Below are positions 33,386 to 45,110 of a DNA stretch of 64,000 nt, piece after piece. The notes under the pieces were generated by a model, which was given only the letters and a program-made list of their open reading frames with translations, was not told the origin of the DNA and did no database searches. Made by a program: the position numbers and the translations under genes. Source of the DNA: Halictus rubicundus (taxonomy: Eukaryota > Arthropoda > Insecta > Hymenoptera > Halictidae); NCBI RefSeq assembly GCF_050948215.1, contig NC_135153.1, positions 8,522,058 to 8,586,057 on the forward strand. The letters run 5' to 3'. Numbering within the stretch: position 1 is the stretch's first letter; each line of letters opens with the position of its first letter.

Positions 33386-36300
33386 TGAACGTTATCGTAC
33401 TTTTTAATACACCTATCGAGGACAGAAATTATTTGAAATTACTTGTCGTCACACATGATCTAATGCGATCCTGTTATTACCATTTCATAGCTGGAAACTG
33501 TAAAGGACATTTGGCGTGTTGCCACGGAGCTAAGTTTTACGAACACATTTTTTTAAGTGCTAAGTGGCTATTCCTGTATTATTCGATCATAAGTTTACCG
33601 TTCAAACGGTTTCGAACGGTGCTCTTATTTCTGAAAAACCTATAGGTCGTTTTATAATAAATAAAATAAAATGTACTGTATTCAACGCGAAAAATAGTTG
33701 AAGACGAACGATACACGTTTTCGAGAATTAAATAGATCACTGTTGAGGTATAATAACACTTTTCAGCAAACTTATTTATAACCATAACGTTCGTGCCGAG
33801 GCGAAAAGTTGGTGTACGATGGCATGGGCGAAGAAAGAAGTTTACACGCGCTAATTACGATACAACATATCTATACTCTGACGAAACAAACAGGACGCTA
33901 TTAACAAAGGGATGAATAGTACACGATGCAAAACAGGAGCTTATAATTATGGTAATTATAATCAAAACTAGATAAAGCTGGATTTGCCGCGAGACTGAGC
34001 TTGAACACAATCATTTCACTGATGACCAATTTTCATTCATAAGGTGTATGATTTTGAAATGTTGATCACAATAGCAGACTGTTTCTTGAAAACCTGGTCA
34101 AAATTCATAGCTCCATTGGATTTGCATAGAAATTGATATTCATATTCCTCGCTTGTTAGAGTTATTAAAAACTGCAAAATTCCGAATGCAAAATCTAATA
34201 TCCCTGGTATAAACGTTGATTTTATATTCATTTCTGTAGAAATTCGTTATTTTCCAACAACATTTCGAGAACCGATATATTTTTTAAAAAAATTTTAGCG
34301 AAACTTTTTTACGTAAAAAGCATTTCTTTTTTTTTTAGATTTAAGAATATGCTAACATGTACCAATATATCCGAAACAAGTACTGATCAAATTTTGTCTG
34401 AAACACTTTTCAATTACACTACCGGAAATGCCTAAAGAATGGTGAACAAAACTTAACAGGTACACCCTGTATAGTACCTCGAAAATTCAATTTTACCTAA
34501 CTTTTGCGAGAAATAGCACCACTGTGCGTCGCATAGTGCGGTTTTTGCTCGATCTAGCTGGCGAAAAGTCAACTTCATTAAACTCGTTCCAGGCAAAAAC
34601 GACCTGCTACCTGATAAAGGTGAAAAGTTGGGAAATGCCAGAGTGCAATTGTTCTTGCCTTTGCGCTACCATCTGTTCGTAGTCCTTCAGAAATTAATCA
34701 TCTCCAACCTCTTGTATGTATAGCTCAAATTTTAAAGGAGCCATCTAATTGTAAGGACATTGAGTGGCAAAAGAATTGTGAGTATTTTATCGATCACAAT
34801 GTGTGCAGTTGTTTCAACTGCATTTTTCACTTTTTTTACTTCGTCCTCGTTGCGAAATATAGTAAAATGTCTGAACGGCTATAGAAAAATCGTTTAAAAA
34901 AAATTTTATTATCTCATAGCGTAAAAGATTAACGAGATTGTTAGATAAAATAATATAATAATTTTCTGAGAAATAATTTTCACTGTCATGAAACACAATA
35001 AATCAGAAGGTAAACAACGTTCGTTGACAATTTCGCGAGCAACCCGAATAATAAGAAAACTAAAGATGGCGAGAAGTTCCAGAATTTGATGTACAGAATG
35101 TCAGCGTGCTCAAACGGAATTGAATTAGGATCGAGATGTCAGTTTTTAAAAAGAAAAGACAGAAGGAGAGAAAGTAATTTAATAAGACGAGATAGCGGAC
35201 AAAGAAGAAAACAAGAACGCTCAGGGAAACGTAGAGAAAATAATAAAACGATAAAAAGGACGAGCGTACAATAAACGAGGTAGCTGTGTTCGTCCGATTG
35301 AAGTGTAAAAATAGAAAGAATAATACTTCCTACATTATCAAATTCAAATATTTATGCGTGATCATTATGCGGATCTTCATGCAAAATAAAATTTGTATAC
35401 ATCAATTGCAATCTGTAGGAGCTAAGTAAAAATTGATTTCGCTCGTTAATAATTTTTATACGTCACATATCAACATTGTTAAACTCTTTTGATCTTTTTA
35501 CTATTTCGAATTACACCTACTCATTTTTGTCATAATTACACTTACAATTTGTCAAGACTCGCACAGCAGTAAGATTATTTTTCGCAACAGTATTTAAAAT
35601 GGCGGAATTGAATTAAAATAAAGAAGATATTTCCCTGTACGAAATAAAATATTTCATTTTCAAACTTATATACGAACTTCAGAATAAATAGGGTTATTTA
35701 CTATTTAAATAATAATTTATTTAAATTTAAATAATTAAAATAGACAATATTTCTCTTCTCGCTTCTACATGATAACTGAACGAAAAGAACGGAGTATCAG
35801 TGTCCCTCATTGTAAATTAAAAATAGCGTTACACATACAGACATTTTGTGAATGCATTAGAAATGTGATATACATGCGTACATACTATAGTATACGGAGG
35901 TCGACGCTATAGCCTAGTCCCGAATACATATGGAAATTAGAAAAGCTCGTGCGGAACCGTGAGAAAAATAGGGAAATGATAGAATAGATCAGTGCCATGG
36001 CTGGCACAGAAGCATTCGTCGAGTTCAGTTGACGGAAAATAGAATTATAAAAATTCCAAATTCTGCCGCATACAATTGCGTTTTAAAATTCGATTATATC
36101 GTTACATTAGGTATAATATCATCTCTATTATACTAACACTTATTATTAATACTAACACTCTTATTCACACCACCTATATTTTCCTTTCATCAGCTAACAA
36201 AAGTTGGCATGAACTGAAAGTTTCTACGAAATGATTTTTCATAATACATATGTATGTATGTGTAAAGTGTGATCTCACTTGGCGTCTTTGTTTTTCTTGT

Positions 36301-36780
36301 TTCGTACGGTTTTGCGAAAAATTCACAGCTGTTGTAAAGTGTAGCTCCTCTCCAGAAAATTGTGGTGTTTCTCGGATCGTTTACTGTTTAAATTTTCTTC
36401 TCTTGTCCGGCATTGTGTCTTGACAATGTCCCTCTCAACCGTAACATCAACACAGACAAGTGTCTAGACAATTGCGAGCTTTGTTCCGGAAGGAAAGGGA
36501 AGCAGGGGCGTAAGGGACTCCAGACTCCAGAGTTGGACATCGCAGGGCTATGAGAATTCCTCATTATTCGGTCTGCGTCCTGCGTCCTGCGTTCTATTGT
36601 GCTCGACAGAGGCGAGACCTAAATTCGTGTTTATGCTTTCTACGGTTACATGCGAACAGTGTCATTTTTAGGTAACAGATATATTTAACTGTTTCGCACG
36701 AAGCCAATTCTATCGTGTACTCGAGTATCATTTATGTTTTGCTAACAATGTTTACATGATTGGGTGATTATTTACAATAG
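33386..36780. other. Long AT-rich spacer
   Basis: Over 3 kb of very AT-rich sequence. An A-rich reading frame at 35086-35274 (R/K/N-rich) is compositional. ACACCCTGTATAG near 34461 may be one end of an ACAGGGTG-type repeat. No gene is supported. Confidence 0.5.
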
Positions 36781-36850
36781 GGGATTCCTCGCCGGTTTTG
36801 AATGACCTTGAAATAGGTCACTACTGAACAACTTTTTCCGAAATTACGCA
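36781..36850. repeat. Third copy of the CAAGGTCAT small repeat
   Basis: GAATGACCTTGAAATAGGTC and GAACAACTTTTTCCG match the copies at 27065 and 29700. Confidence 0.6.
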
Positions 36851-36895
36851 GACTGTTGAGCGACAAACATCTGTAATTTTGGTCGCATCAGTACA

Positions 36896-37064
36896 TACAG
36901 TGATTTCGCTTTATATGTCGCCAAAGGCTGGATGATAAACGTCGCAGAATTATCCCCACTACCGTGTACCCCGTGAGGGGCCGCGAAGCACGAGAGGCCT
37001 CGGACGCCGAGGAGTGTAAACATAACACGGCCGTGTTGTTGACAAATATCGAGAATTTACTGTA
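36896..37064. mobile_element. Mariner-type MITE with TA flanks
   Basis: Left end TACAGTGATTTCGCTTTATA, right end ATATCGAGAATTTACTGTA, imperfect 24-base inverted termini with TA on each side. The centre is GC-rich with an internal hairpin (CCTCGGACGCCGAGG). Confidence 0.8.
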
Positions 37065-37774
37065 TTATGGTCTTTAAAAACTTTGTCTGTATTGTTCTTA
37101 ATAGATACAAAATTTTTAACTTATTATATGGTAAACGTTTCATCGCATCGAATAACAAAGAATTAGTTAATCCGATAAGCAATCGCAAAAGACAATCAAA
37201 CAAGGAGAAAAGAATCTTCGAGAATTCCAGTGCTATCTCTTTCTTTTTTCATAGCTCCCGGTCCGTGCACTAGAGAATTAAGAATGTCTGTATCAAGTTT
37301 ATTTTCAAAAGAATCGTCACGGAATGCAACAATTACCGTATATTATCACTGCTTCGCGTTTACTCACGATTGTCCACTCTTAATCTCAAACGTCACATTT
37401 TTAAAACTTGCAGCACGCAACTCGGAGGAGTTCAGTTGCTGATCCCTACTTTATTACGGGACTCAATTTTTCGACACTGTAGATACTCGAATCTTGAATC
37501 GATTGCTCCGCGTGGCGGGTGCAATACACCTTACACAGTCATCGGAAACTCTTCCGCTCTGCCCCGAACACTAATTATTCACATTCAATGAAGATCTCTT
37601 TCGCACGGCGGTAATCGCCCTGTTCGTCTCGGAATCCGGAATTACATTACATTCACTCTAACACATTCTAAGCAAACTTTGTCCGAAGACGCAATAACGG
37701 TCTGCTTCAAGCGTCGGTGATGTCGGTTCAAAAGCAACCGACGCTCTAAGTACGTTAGTAGTAAATTTCATATA
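37065..37774. other. Spacer without assigned feature
   Basis: Short overlapping open frames only. No motif, repeat or RNA gene was recognised. Confidence 0.45.
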
Positions 37775-37930
37775 TACAGGGTCTCCTATTTGAAATGGAC
37801 CACCCGAATATTTCCGAAATTATTCGTGATAAAGAAAAATGTTTGAAACGAAAGTTAACGATTTCATGGAGGATATAATTCTATGGTAATGGTGTTTTTT
37901 TTTTCTTTTTGTAGATGGACGAGTAGAGCA
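37775..37930 (+). mobile_element. ACAGGGT-type repeat, uninterrupted copy
   Basis: ATACAGGGTCTCCTATTTG, TATTTCCGAAATTATTCGTG and ATAATTCTATGGTAATGGTG align with both halves of the copy at 32975-33385 and lack the TTAA insert. The right limit is uncertain; ACCCTGTAATG at 38464 could be a far end. Confidence 0.7.
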
Positions 37931-38817
37931 TTAAAAAATTATTCACCTTCTTATATTGAAAAATCCAGTTTAGGTGACACATCAAATGCAATATTACGAG
38001 ATGGTGCTCGATACTAGTGCACGGTCGCCTACTTGATTTATCTTTAACATAATTCTCGGATATTTATAAAAAGCTACAACTCATATTTCGACTCGATTAT
38101 TTTTGTGATCGGAAAAATCGTATTGTTGTCTCTTCGCGAATGAATTTTCGCAATACATTACTGTTTGTATATTTCAGCAACAGTATGATTTACAGCACTA
38201 TTTATCATTTCGAACAATGCACCGTAACATCGCGCATACCTCTCACTTTCTAGGTACCGACAAAATGTATGAGAAACGAAAATATTTCATGTCTCCTGTA
38301 AAGTCCAAATACATGAAATCATGCATTACATTTTTCTTTTTCTCGTTTGACAAAGTTATATAAAGCCGATAATACTATGCGAGAATGAAATATGAAATCA
38401 TAGGAAATTTACTATTCACGAAAAGAAAACTGGCCAGTAACTTTCTAAACAACGTGTAGATAGACCCTGTAATGTGGAAAAAATGTGTAAAAGGTGCCCA
38501 TTTTTCGCACGCACTCATGCGGATACAGCTTCAATACGGCTGACGACCGGTGCAAGCGTCAATCAGGCTTGGTTTCGGTGAATTCTTGTCAATCAATGTT
38601 TATATCGACGGAGCTTGTGTCGGTGAATTCGATATGCATGCACAGTGGCTCGCGAAAGTGTTCGCGAACGCCATTTAAAACAATACAACTTTTTCAGAAA
38701 CGGGTTTACCAAATGTCGTGCAAAAAAGATTTTAAACAAATTGCAATTGCTAAGTATCACACGAGAAAATAAAAAAGGCACTTTCCGAAAATGTTCTATT
38801 TGAACCCGTAATGACAA
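37931..38817. other. Spacer without assigned feature
   Basis: AT-rich. Opposed open frames at 38494-38829 have no known domains. Confidence 0.4.
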
Positions 38818-38846
38818 TTTAAGAGTCAAGAGTGGTCACGTGACTA
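38818..38846 (+). mobile_element. Terminal fragment of AGCCAAG-family MITE
   Basis: TTAAGAGTCAAGAGTGGTCACG matches the left end of the 20920 copy and carries GTCACGTGAC at 38835-38844. The body does not follow; a GC-rich block does. Confidence 0.7.
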
Positions 38847-38859
38847 CAGACGAGAACAG

Positions 38860-38948
38860 TCCCGCGCCCGGCGGGCAGCAGTGCCCGTGCGGGCATTCCG
38901 AGCCCGACGGGCAGCCCGGGCGGGCAACCGTGCCCGTGCATGGTTCTG
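38860..38948. repeat. GC-rich block of GCCCG/CGGGC palindromes
   Basis: About 90 bases dominated by GCCCG and CGGGC units (GCCCGTGCGGGC, GCCCGACGGGC, GCCCGGGCGGGC), in sharp contrast to AT-rich surroundings. Open frames on both strands reflect composition. Function and origin are unknown. Confidence 0.85.
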
Positions 38949-39337
38949 TACACGTCGGGAAGTGTTAGCCTTGCATGCATCGGGTTCCGTGAACTATGCA
39001 TCCCTGAACCCGGCCAGCAGAAATACTGTCATTAATCACGATATCTCCGTAAGAAACTTTCAGCGATCGGTATAGGCCAGTTCTCGGATTCAGTCCTTTA
39101 ATTAGGTCGAACTGCTTTAAGTCTAATTCATCCTGGAGCAATCAACGTGTTCTGCCCCCAGGAAATAATTGACCAATCAACGTGCGTAATTTTCGCTTTT
39201 CGTTCGTTCGTTCTCCCATTCCAGGAGACGGATATCGTGAAAAAATTGGTGAATCAGTTTCGCGCGAATAATTATAATTACACAAGGATTTCTCTAGAAA
39301 CATTCAAATTTTTTATAGTAACGTGAATATATCGACA
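38949..39337. other. Spacer without assigned feature
   Basis: No feature was recognised beyond a local CGTTCGTTCGTTC run near 39200. Confidence 0.4.
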
Positions 39338-39538
39338 TTAACACTTAACCTACCATGGTCAAAATGACCGGTAGTATATTTTACAAGTATTGAAACTATA
39401 AAAATTCACATATGGAAAATAATGGAATAAATTTTCTTGTCGAAGCATTTATTATTGAAAATTATGGACAATCTCAATTTTAAGGTTGCCATTTTTATTA
39501 GGCAATATTTAGCAGATACTGTTAATGCTTGGTAATTG
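39338..39538. mobile_element. piggyBac-type MITE, TTAACACTTAACCTACCA family, right end decayed
   Basis: Left end TTAACACTTAACCTACCATG. The interior matches 26300-26489 (ACTATAAAAATTCA, TTGCCATTTTTAT), and the right end has decayed to GCTTGGTAATTGAA. The palindrome GGTCAAAATGACC follows the left end. Confidence 0.85.
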
Positions 39539-41366
39539 AATAGCATAATATTGAAAATTGTTTTGATAATATCTCGTTAACATATAGGGTAATTTTGTTT
39601 ATATTATTACACGCAACGTAAATATTCATAGCGATAACATAGTTATTGGTCCAGCTTGTCTAACCAATCGCGGTGAAATAATCTGCTCGATGGTTCGAAA
39701 ATTTGTGAGGGAGCTAGTTTGTCGAGCAACAGTGAACTCCTCGCATTTTGGAAACATTACGGAAGTTGAGAACCAATCTTACGGCAGATTTCATCGTTAA
39801 CGGCAGTCGTTCGGGCCAGAAACGACTGCAGCAAATGTCCGATTAAGCTCGTTTGATTCGAATTTCCAATCCGCCACGTCCGCACCCTTCATTTCATTTC
39901 TTATTCGCCTTCGAACATTCATTTCTATTCGCACAAAATTGGCTATCGCCGGTGAAATTTAAACGTAATTGAAAAGTAGATTCGCGCTTGCTTTGAAACA
40001 AAAAGGACGTGTAATTAAATTAAATATCACACTATCGTTATCATTATTATTATCATTGTCAATGTCATTGTTGATGTTATAAAATATTCGAAAAACAAAA
40101 TCGGTAAACAAGTTTATTGAAGATTACATCTATATATTAGACAAATATGGTATAAGAGCTAATTAGTGGTTCAGGAAAATATTAATAAAACGATGGATTC
40201 TTTTGCCTTTTTAGCAAGTATAACATTATAAGTCTACCTCTATGTGAAAATTAGAAAGAAACTGAAATAGTGAATGAAACTTAAATTCTGAATGATTGGG
40301 GGTGGTTAAATCCTTCCTTAAATCGATGTCTAATTTACTCATTCCGTACATTATAGGAAACGAACATGATTCTAGAATATTACCTTATCAAATATTAACC
40401 AGGGCTGGAGAATGACCAAGGGCATGGCCCGCGCGTTCGCACGACTTCCGTCTTCTAGAGTCCTTTACTCGAGAATACCTAAAACATTAAATATCGAAAT
40501 ATATGAATTTCAAAAACCATAAGGTAATTGATAAGGACGATGATTATAAGAACAACAAGCTGAACCTTTTAAGCTATCGATAGGACAGAAATATATCTTT
40601 CTTTGTGCTCTATTCGTACACCTCCTTTGTATCTTTGTACCCTAAGGAATCAGCATGACTCTCGGGGTACGAAGATCTATCTAGTTAACCACAGAATAAA
40701 GGAACAAGCAGGATAAACCGAGACGAATAAGATCGTGACAGTAAAGAACAATGGGCTAAGAGAAACCTTTGCCTTTGTTCCCTGGAACTTCCGATTGCAT
40801 TTTTCTGTCTAATTTGTCACATTGTTCGTCATGTTGGTAGAGTATTTTCGATATACATAATAAATAATAATAGTGCAATGTCCTAACGTAGGTTAACCAA
40901 ATGAATTGAGCTGATCTCGTTTCCTTGGATTTTCCATTTGAGTTATAATTCAATTAATTAAAATCTCATACAAAAAAAAAAGACAATGGGCCCAGCTAAA
41001 AGTACATAAATAAATTGTAAATATTGTGCAATTAAAGAGGGTCATTGGAGGTATTAAGTAGAGACCTTTCAGAAATATTCTCAACGCCTTTGACTGGATA
41101 AACAAGTTCTCATCTGACAGCAGATAGTGACGTGCCGCGTAGGCGTCGCGTCGCGTCGCGTCGCGCCGCGTCGGTAACCGTCGACCGATACGACCCATTA
41201 AAGCACGTACTCTACACCAAGACCCTCTCCAATCCTTGACCCAACCACAAATGCTTCGAAAGGTAAGTACCGTCCTCTCAGCCACTTTCTGAACTCCGTA
41301 AAAACGCGTTGCCTTTGAAAATACATGTATTTACGTAAACAAATGTTCTGTTTAAATATACAGGGC
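39539..41366. other. Spacer with GTCGC pentamer tract
   Basis: AT-rich sequence; a GCGTC/GTCGC pentamer tract of six units at 41143-41173 is the only clear repeat. The frame on the - strand at 41285-40950 overlaps it and is not credible. Confidence 0.45.
41143..41173. repeat. GCGTC pentamer tract
   Basis: About six GCGTC units with one GCGCC variant, followed by GGTAACCGTCGACCG. Comparable to tracts at 17910 and 29600. Confidence 0.85.
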
Positions 41367-41738
41367 GTTCACGCTATTACTAGCCAGCGTTTCCGAAAAT
41401 CCGACAACTTCGGTACGAAAAGTAGCTTCACATCGTTATGAAATATTCAAAATGTTTCTGCCATTTCTCACCTTGCATGACCTTGAAGATCACTGTGCAG
41501 CATACGGATGAATTCGTCTAGACACGCGCTTTCATGCGATGTGAAAGAATGTACAGCATTCCATTTAAAAAATTGGAGACCACCTTCGTATCCAACAAAA
41601 TAGTATAAACACAAAAAGATTACATACGCCATTATGTTGCGTTTAAAAAACAGTACTACTTTTTCCTCTCTCATTTTTTTTTTCTAATATTTACTATTTA
41701 CAAGAAAAACGCTGGCTAGTAATAGCGTGAACAACTTG
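41361..41738. mobile_element. TIR element with GTTCACGCTATTACTAGCCA termini
   Basis: Perfect inverted repeats of about 26 bases, starting GTTCACGCTATTACTAGCCA at 41367 and ending at 41732. The 365-base interior has an open frame on the - strand (41674-41468) that is partly shared with the copy at 43151, but no recognised transposase motif. Confidence 0.85.
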
Positions 41739-43150
41739 TATAGTTGTATCGAGGGGCAACGTGTAATATAATGTGGATACAGTATAATAATATACATATT
41801 GAAGCACGAACTACTTGAACGAAGAAAAGTAATTTAGTCCGTCAAGTGCCTACACGCGCGTACAATTCAATTGCGAAAAGCTCTTTAGTTTGCATTCTGA
41901 AAGTACGTACCATCGCATTTACTTGATAGAGCCCTTATACGTATAGCCTAACTGTATGTACTATCGATTTGAGATTCAAAGTACTGCTTATGGAATGCCC
42001 CTAAGCTTAAGACTAGAAACGCCGTTTCAGGACTACTAGAATTCAAATTGTTACCTAGGAAACTGATTAAAACCCATCGCCTGAAGCACTACTTGCTATT
42101 CAGCAAATATTTCTCCAAAGAGTTCGCTACAATTCCCATTTAAGGAAATATAAAAATAAAAAAATCAAATAAAATGTTCGACATCAAAGAGCTCGGTCAA
42201 GATCAATTGTACACCAAACTTTCTTAACAGATCTTCGCCATAATCTCTTCATACCCTGTACATGTATAGAGTAGCCAAGATATACGTATAACATGTCGTT
42301 GCATATAAACTCTAAAAATGAAGAAAACTGGTAAGCGAGCTATCATTCTGTACCAGATTATGCATTATGTCATGTTCAAATATCAATTTGGGTATCACGG
42401 TTCGTTCTCGTGTTATTGGGATTGAAAAATCATTCCCACGTATTATCAATTTCCAAATGATGGTTATCAATACGATATGTATGTGCCACCGAAATCATAA
42501 AACCGTCATTTCTATAGTTTTATCACCATTCAACAGGTGTAGGTACATATTGGAAAATCGTAGCATAGAACCGCCTATAGTATCCTCTTTATAACTGAAC
42601 TTTGTCGATCTCTTTCGAATGGTATTCTTATCATATCCCCCTATTCTATTCAGTTCTTATTGACAAGAACGAGATACCAGCCAATCAAAAGATTACAGAA
42701 CTGTGTTCACTGTAACTCTGTCCACCGAGGCACAATTTTGATACATGCAAAAGTCGTGTTCGATCAGTTTGTAAATAAATCGCCTATGAGCAACAATACC
42801 TAGACATATATGATTCGGTAATGAAGTTATACAGTGGAATCTCCGTTATATGAACTAATTAGAGGAGAAAAAGTGAATAAATGTGAATTCCGGTCACAGT
42901 ACCTATGTTGAAATAGTAATATTAAAATCAGAGATGTTTTAAACTGTCACATAAGTCTGCAAAGTGGAACGCTTCAGTGTAATGAAATTCGTTTGCACTC
43001 CCAGATTATTTTAATGCGTCCTGAATTTTTGTTGCTTGTATCAAAGGAATGGCGTAGCGACATATTATGCAGAAGTAATGCTGCACACTTTCTGCGCCGC
43101 GCAATCCTACTCTCCTTTTAATAGTCTCGTCCTTCTATTAAATCTCTTAT
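41739..43150. other. Spacer with possible pogo-like repeat end
   Basis: ACAGTGGAATCTCCGTTATA at 42832 resembles a Tigger/pogo-type terminus; no partner end was found. Otherwise AT-rich and non-coding. Confidence 0.4.
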
Positions 43151-43502
43151 ACAGGATGTTCATGCTATTATCAGGCAGCGTTTTTCTTGCAAATAATCTT
43201 GCATTTTATTTTTCTCTAATATTCAAGAGGACAAATTAATTCTGTTTTTGCAAGGAACGTAATGGCGTACGTAGTTTCTTTGTTGTGTTTGTACTATTTT
43301 TTTTTTGCAGGGACGAAGGTGACCTTCAATCTTTTAAATGGAATACTATGTGTATATCTTTTTAGATCGTATCGAAGCGTGTGTCAAGATGAACTCACAT
43401 CGAATAGGACACGATGGCCTTCAAGGTCGGACACTGAGAAACCTTTGATTTCATTTGCAAAAAATACATTGCTACTTTTACACAGGCATTATTTTTGAAA
43501 CG
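43151..43502 (+). mobile_element. Second, diverged copy of the GTTCACGCTATTA element
   Basis: Begins ACAGGATGTTCATGCTATTA and matches the 41361 element in inverted orientation through AATGGCGTACGTAG, TTTTAAATGGAATACTATG and CTTCAAGGTCGG. The far terminus has been lost. Confidence 0.75.
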
Positions 43503-44689
43503 TTCATTTACAGGAAAGACTTAATCAGGCGGAAAGTTAACATCTAAAGAATGTTAAATAATACCGGTTAATTCTATTCTTACAAGCGATATTGTGATGG
43601 GAAAGCAATAAAATGATTGAACGTTGAATATTTATTAGAAGTGTTAGTTACCAATACTTCAATAAATATACCAGATTTGTGATCGATTTTGTCGGTAAAG
43701 TATCGGCAACCTATAAGTCCACGTCTAGTAGCATGTATCATGGTATAATCCTTTTAAGATGTATGTAAGTGTCTTGCATGGTTGACTGCCATGGGACGTA
43801 GTACATTGGCCGAGTGCCATGTATCAAGATCAAAGAGCACAAGTTTCAGTGCCCACGCAGTAAAATTAAATTAGGAGTTATGCATAGAAAGTTTCCGGTA
43901 CACCTAGAACTTTAAGTTGACTGCAGTAAAAGAACTGAAGAACTGAAAATTTCTCGTCTTACGATGCAAGTTTAATTGACACACATTTGGAAATATTGTA
44001 CAACGTCGTCGGTAGTATGATACGAAGCGTTTATTTTTTTTTTTTTAAGTAACTATTAGCAACTTTCAGTGTAATAATAAAATATTACGTGCACACCAAA
44101 TAAAATGAAATAAGAAAATATAAACTAAACGAAAATGTAACAATTTCTCGCGCCGCATTTTCTGAAATAAGGTCGACCCCGTAATGGGAGTATAACAACC
44201 GAGGTTACACGATTTCCACGATTTCCGCCATTTCCAAATGGTGTAACGAACAGTGGACACGATTTAACGATCGTTTCATTCGGTAACGAATCATTCTGTC
44301 CAGTCGGCAGCGGAAACGAAGTACAATGGTAGCCGAAGGAAGCAGAGTTCACATAACGCGACCATATGGAAGAAATATTGTACCGTAGTGCGCAGCGCAG
44401 CGGTGAGCTACACAGGACGCGTCGTGTAAGGTATCATAAGCTGCTTTCTCCGTAACTGTAAATAACAAGGGGAGAGATTCCCATCCCGCAAATTCCAAAA
44501 ATTCTAAAACTTTGGGGATACAAAAATATCTTTTTCTTCTTCAAGTTTTTCAAGGCTGATCTTTCACAAATTTGAAGGACTTTTTCTCTGGGGAGCTATG
44601 AAACTTTTCCCATCGAGATTAATGAATTATATAAATTAAAATGAAAGAGCTTAATTCGACCAGTGATGTTTTCGGCGATCTGTGCATTA
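43503..44689. other. Spacer without assigned feature
   Basis: AT-rich with a poly-T at 44034-44046. Two overlapping - strand frames at 44066-44352 show no known domain. Confidence 0.4.
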
Positions 44690-45110
44690 GCTGACAGAAA
44701 AAGGAAATACATTTCAATGGTTGAAGATATTCAGCATTAGTTTCGATGACTTCCTTTCATCTGTTGGGCAACTGACAAATCCCGTCGCGAAGAAAAGCTA
44801 GCGGGTTCGCTTGTGTAAGTCGTCAATGCATTTCCAGAGCTCTTGCACTCTTTTGAAGTGCGTATCAGACAGGTGATGTCGGAACGATCGGAATGGGTAG
44901 TAATCCAACGGAGCTATGTAGATCCGTTGAATAAGCCGCGCAAGGCGGAGCCTCTCGTGCCAGGCCAACGAATAAGGTAACGTCCTTTCTTCTTTTCGCG
45001 AAATGTGGCCGAGCGTTGTCATCGTTACAAAATATTATTAGGTATAATACTTGAATCAGTTTTCTGCCGTTTATTAGCAGACGTTGGGACTGACAGTATA
45101 CGTACTTGTA
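44690..45110 (-). pseudogene. Mariner transposase relic (C-terminal half, frameshifted)
   Basis: On the - strand: NGRKLIQVLYLIIFCNDDNA with RPH following gives the second catalytic aspartate motif (canonical HDNARPH). After a frame change, APLDYYPFRSFRHHLSDTHF matches the third aspartate motif (canonical APSDYHLFRSL) and WKCIDDL the next helix. A stop interrupts before the terminal helix. The first catalytic aspartate region is absent. It is an inactive remnant; the inverted ends were not found. Confidence 0.85.

Noticed and set aside
36970..37016. GC-rich hairpin considered as a tRNA-like gene
   Set aside because: No cloverleaf or A/B boxes; it lies in the centre of a mariner-type MITE.
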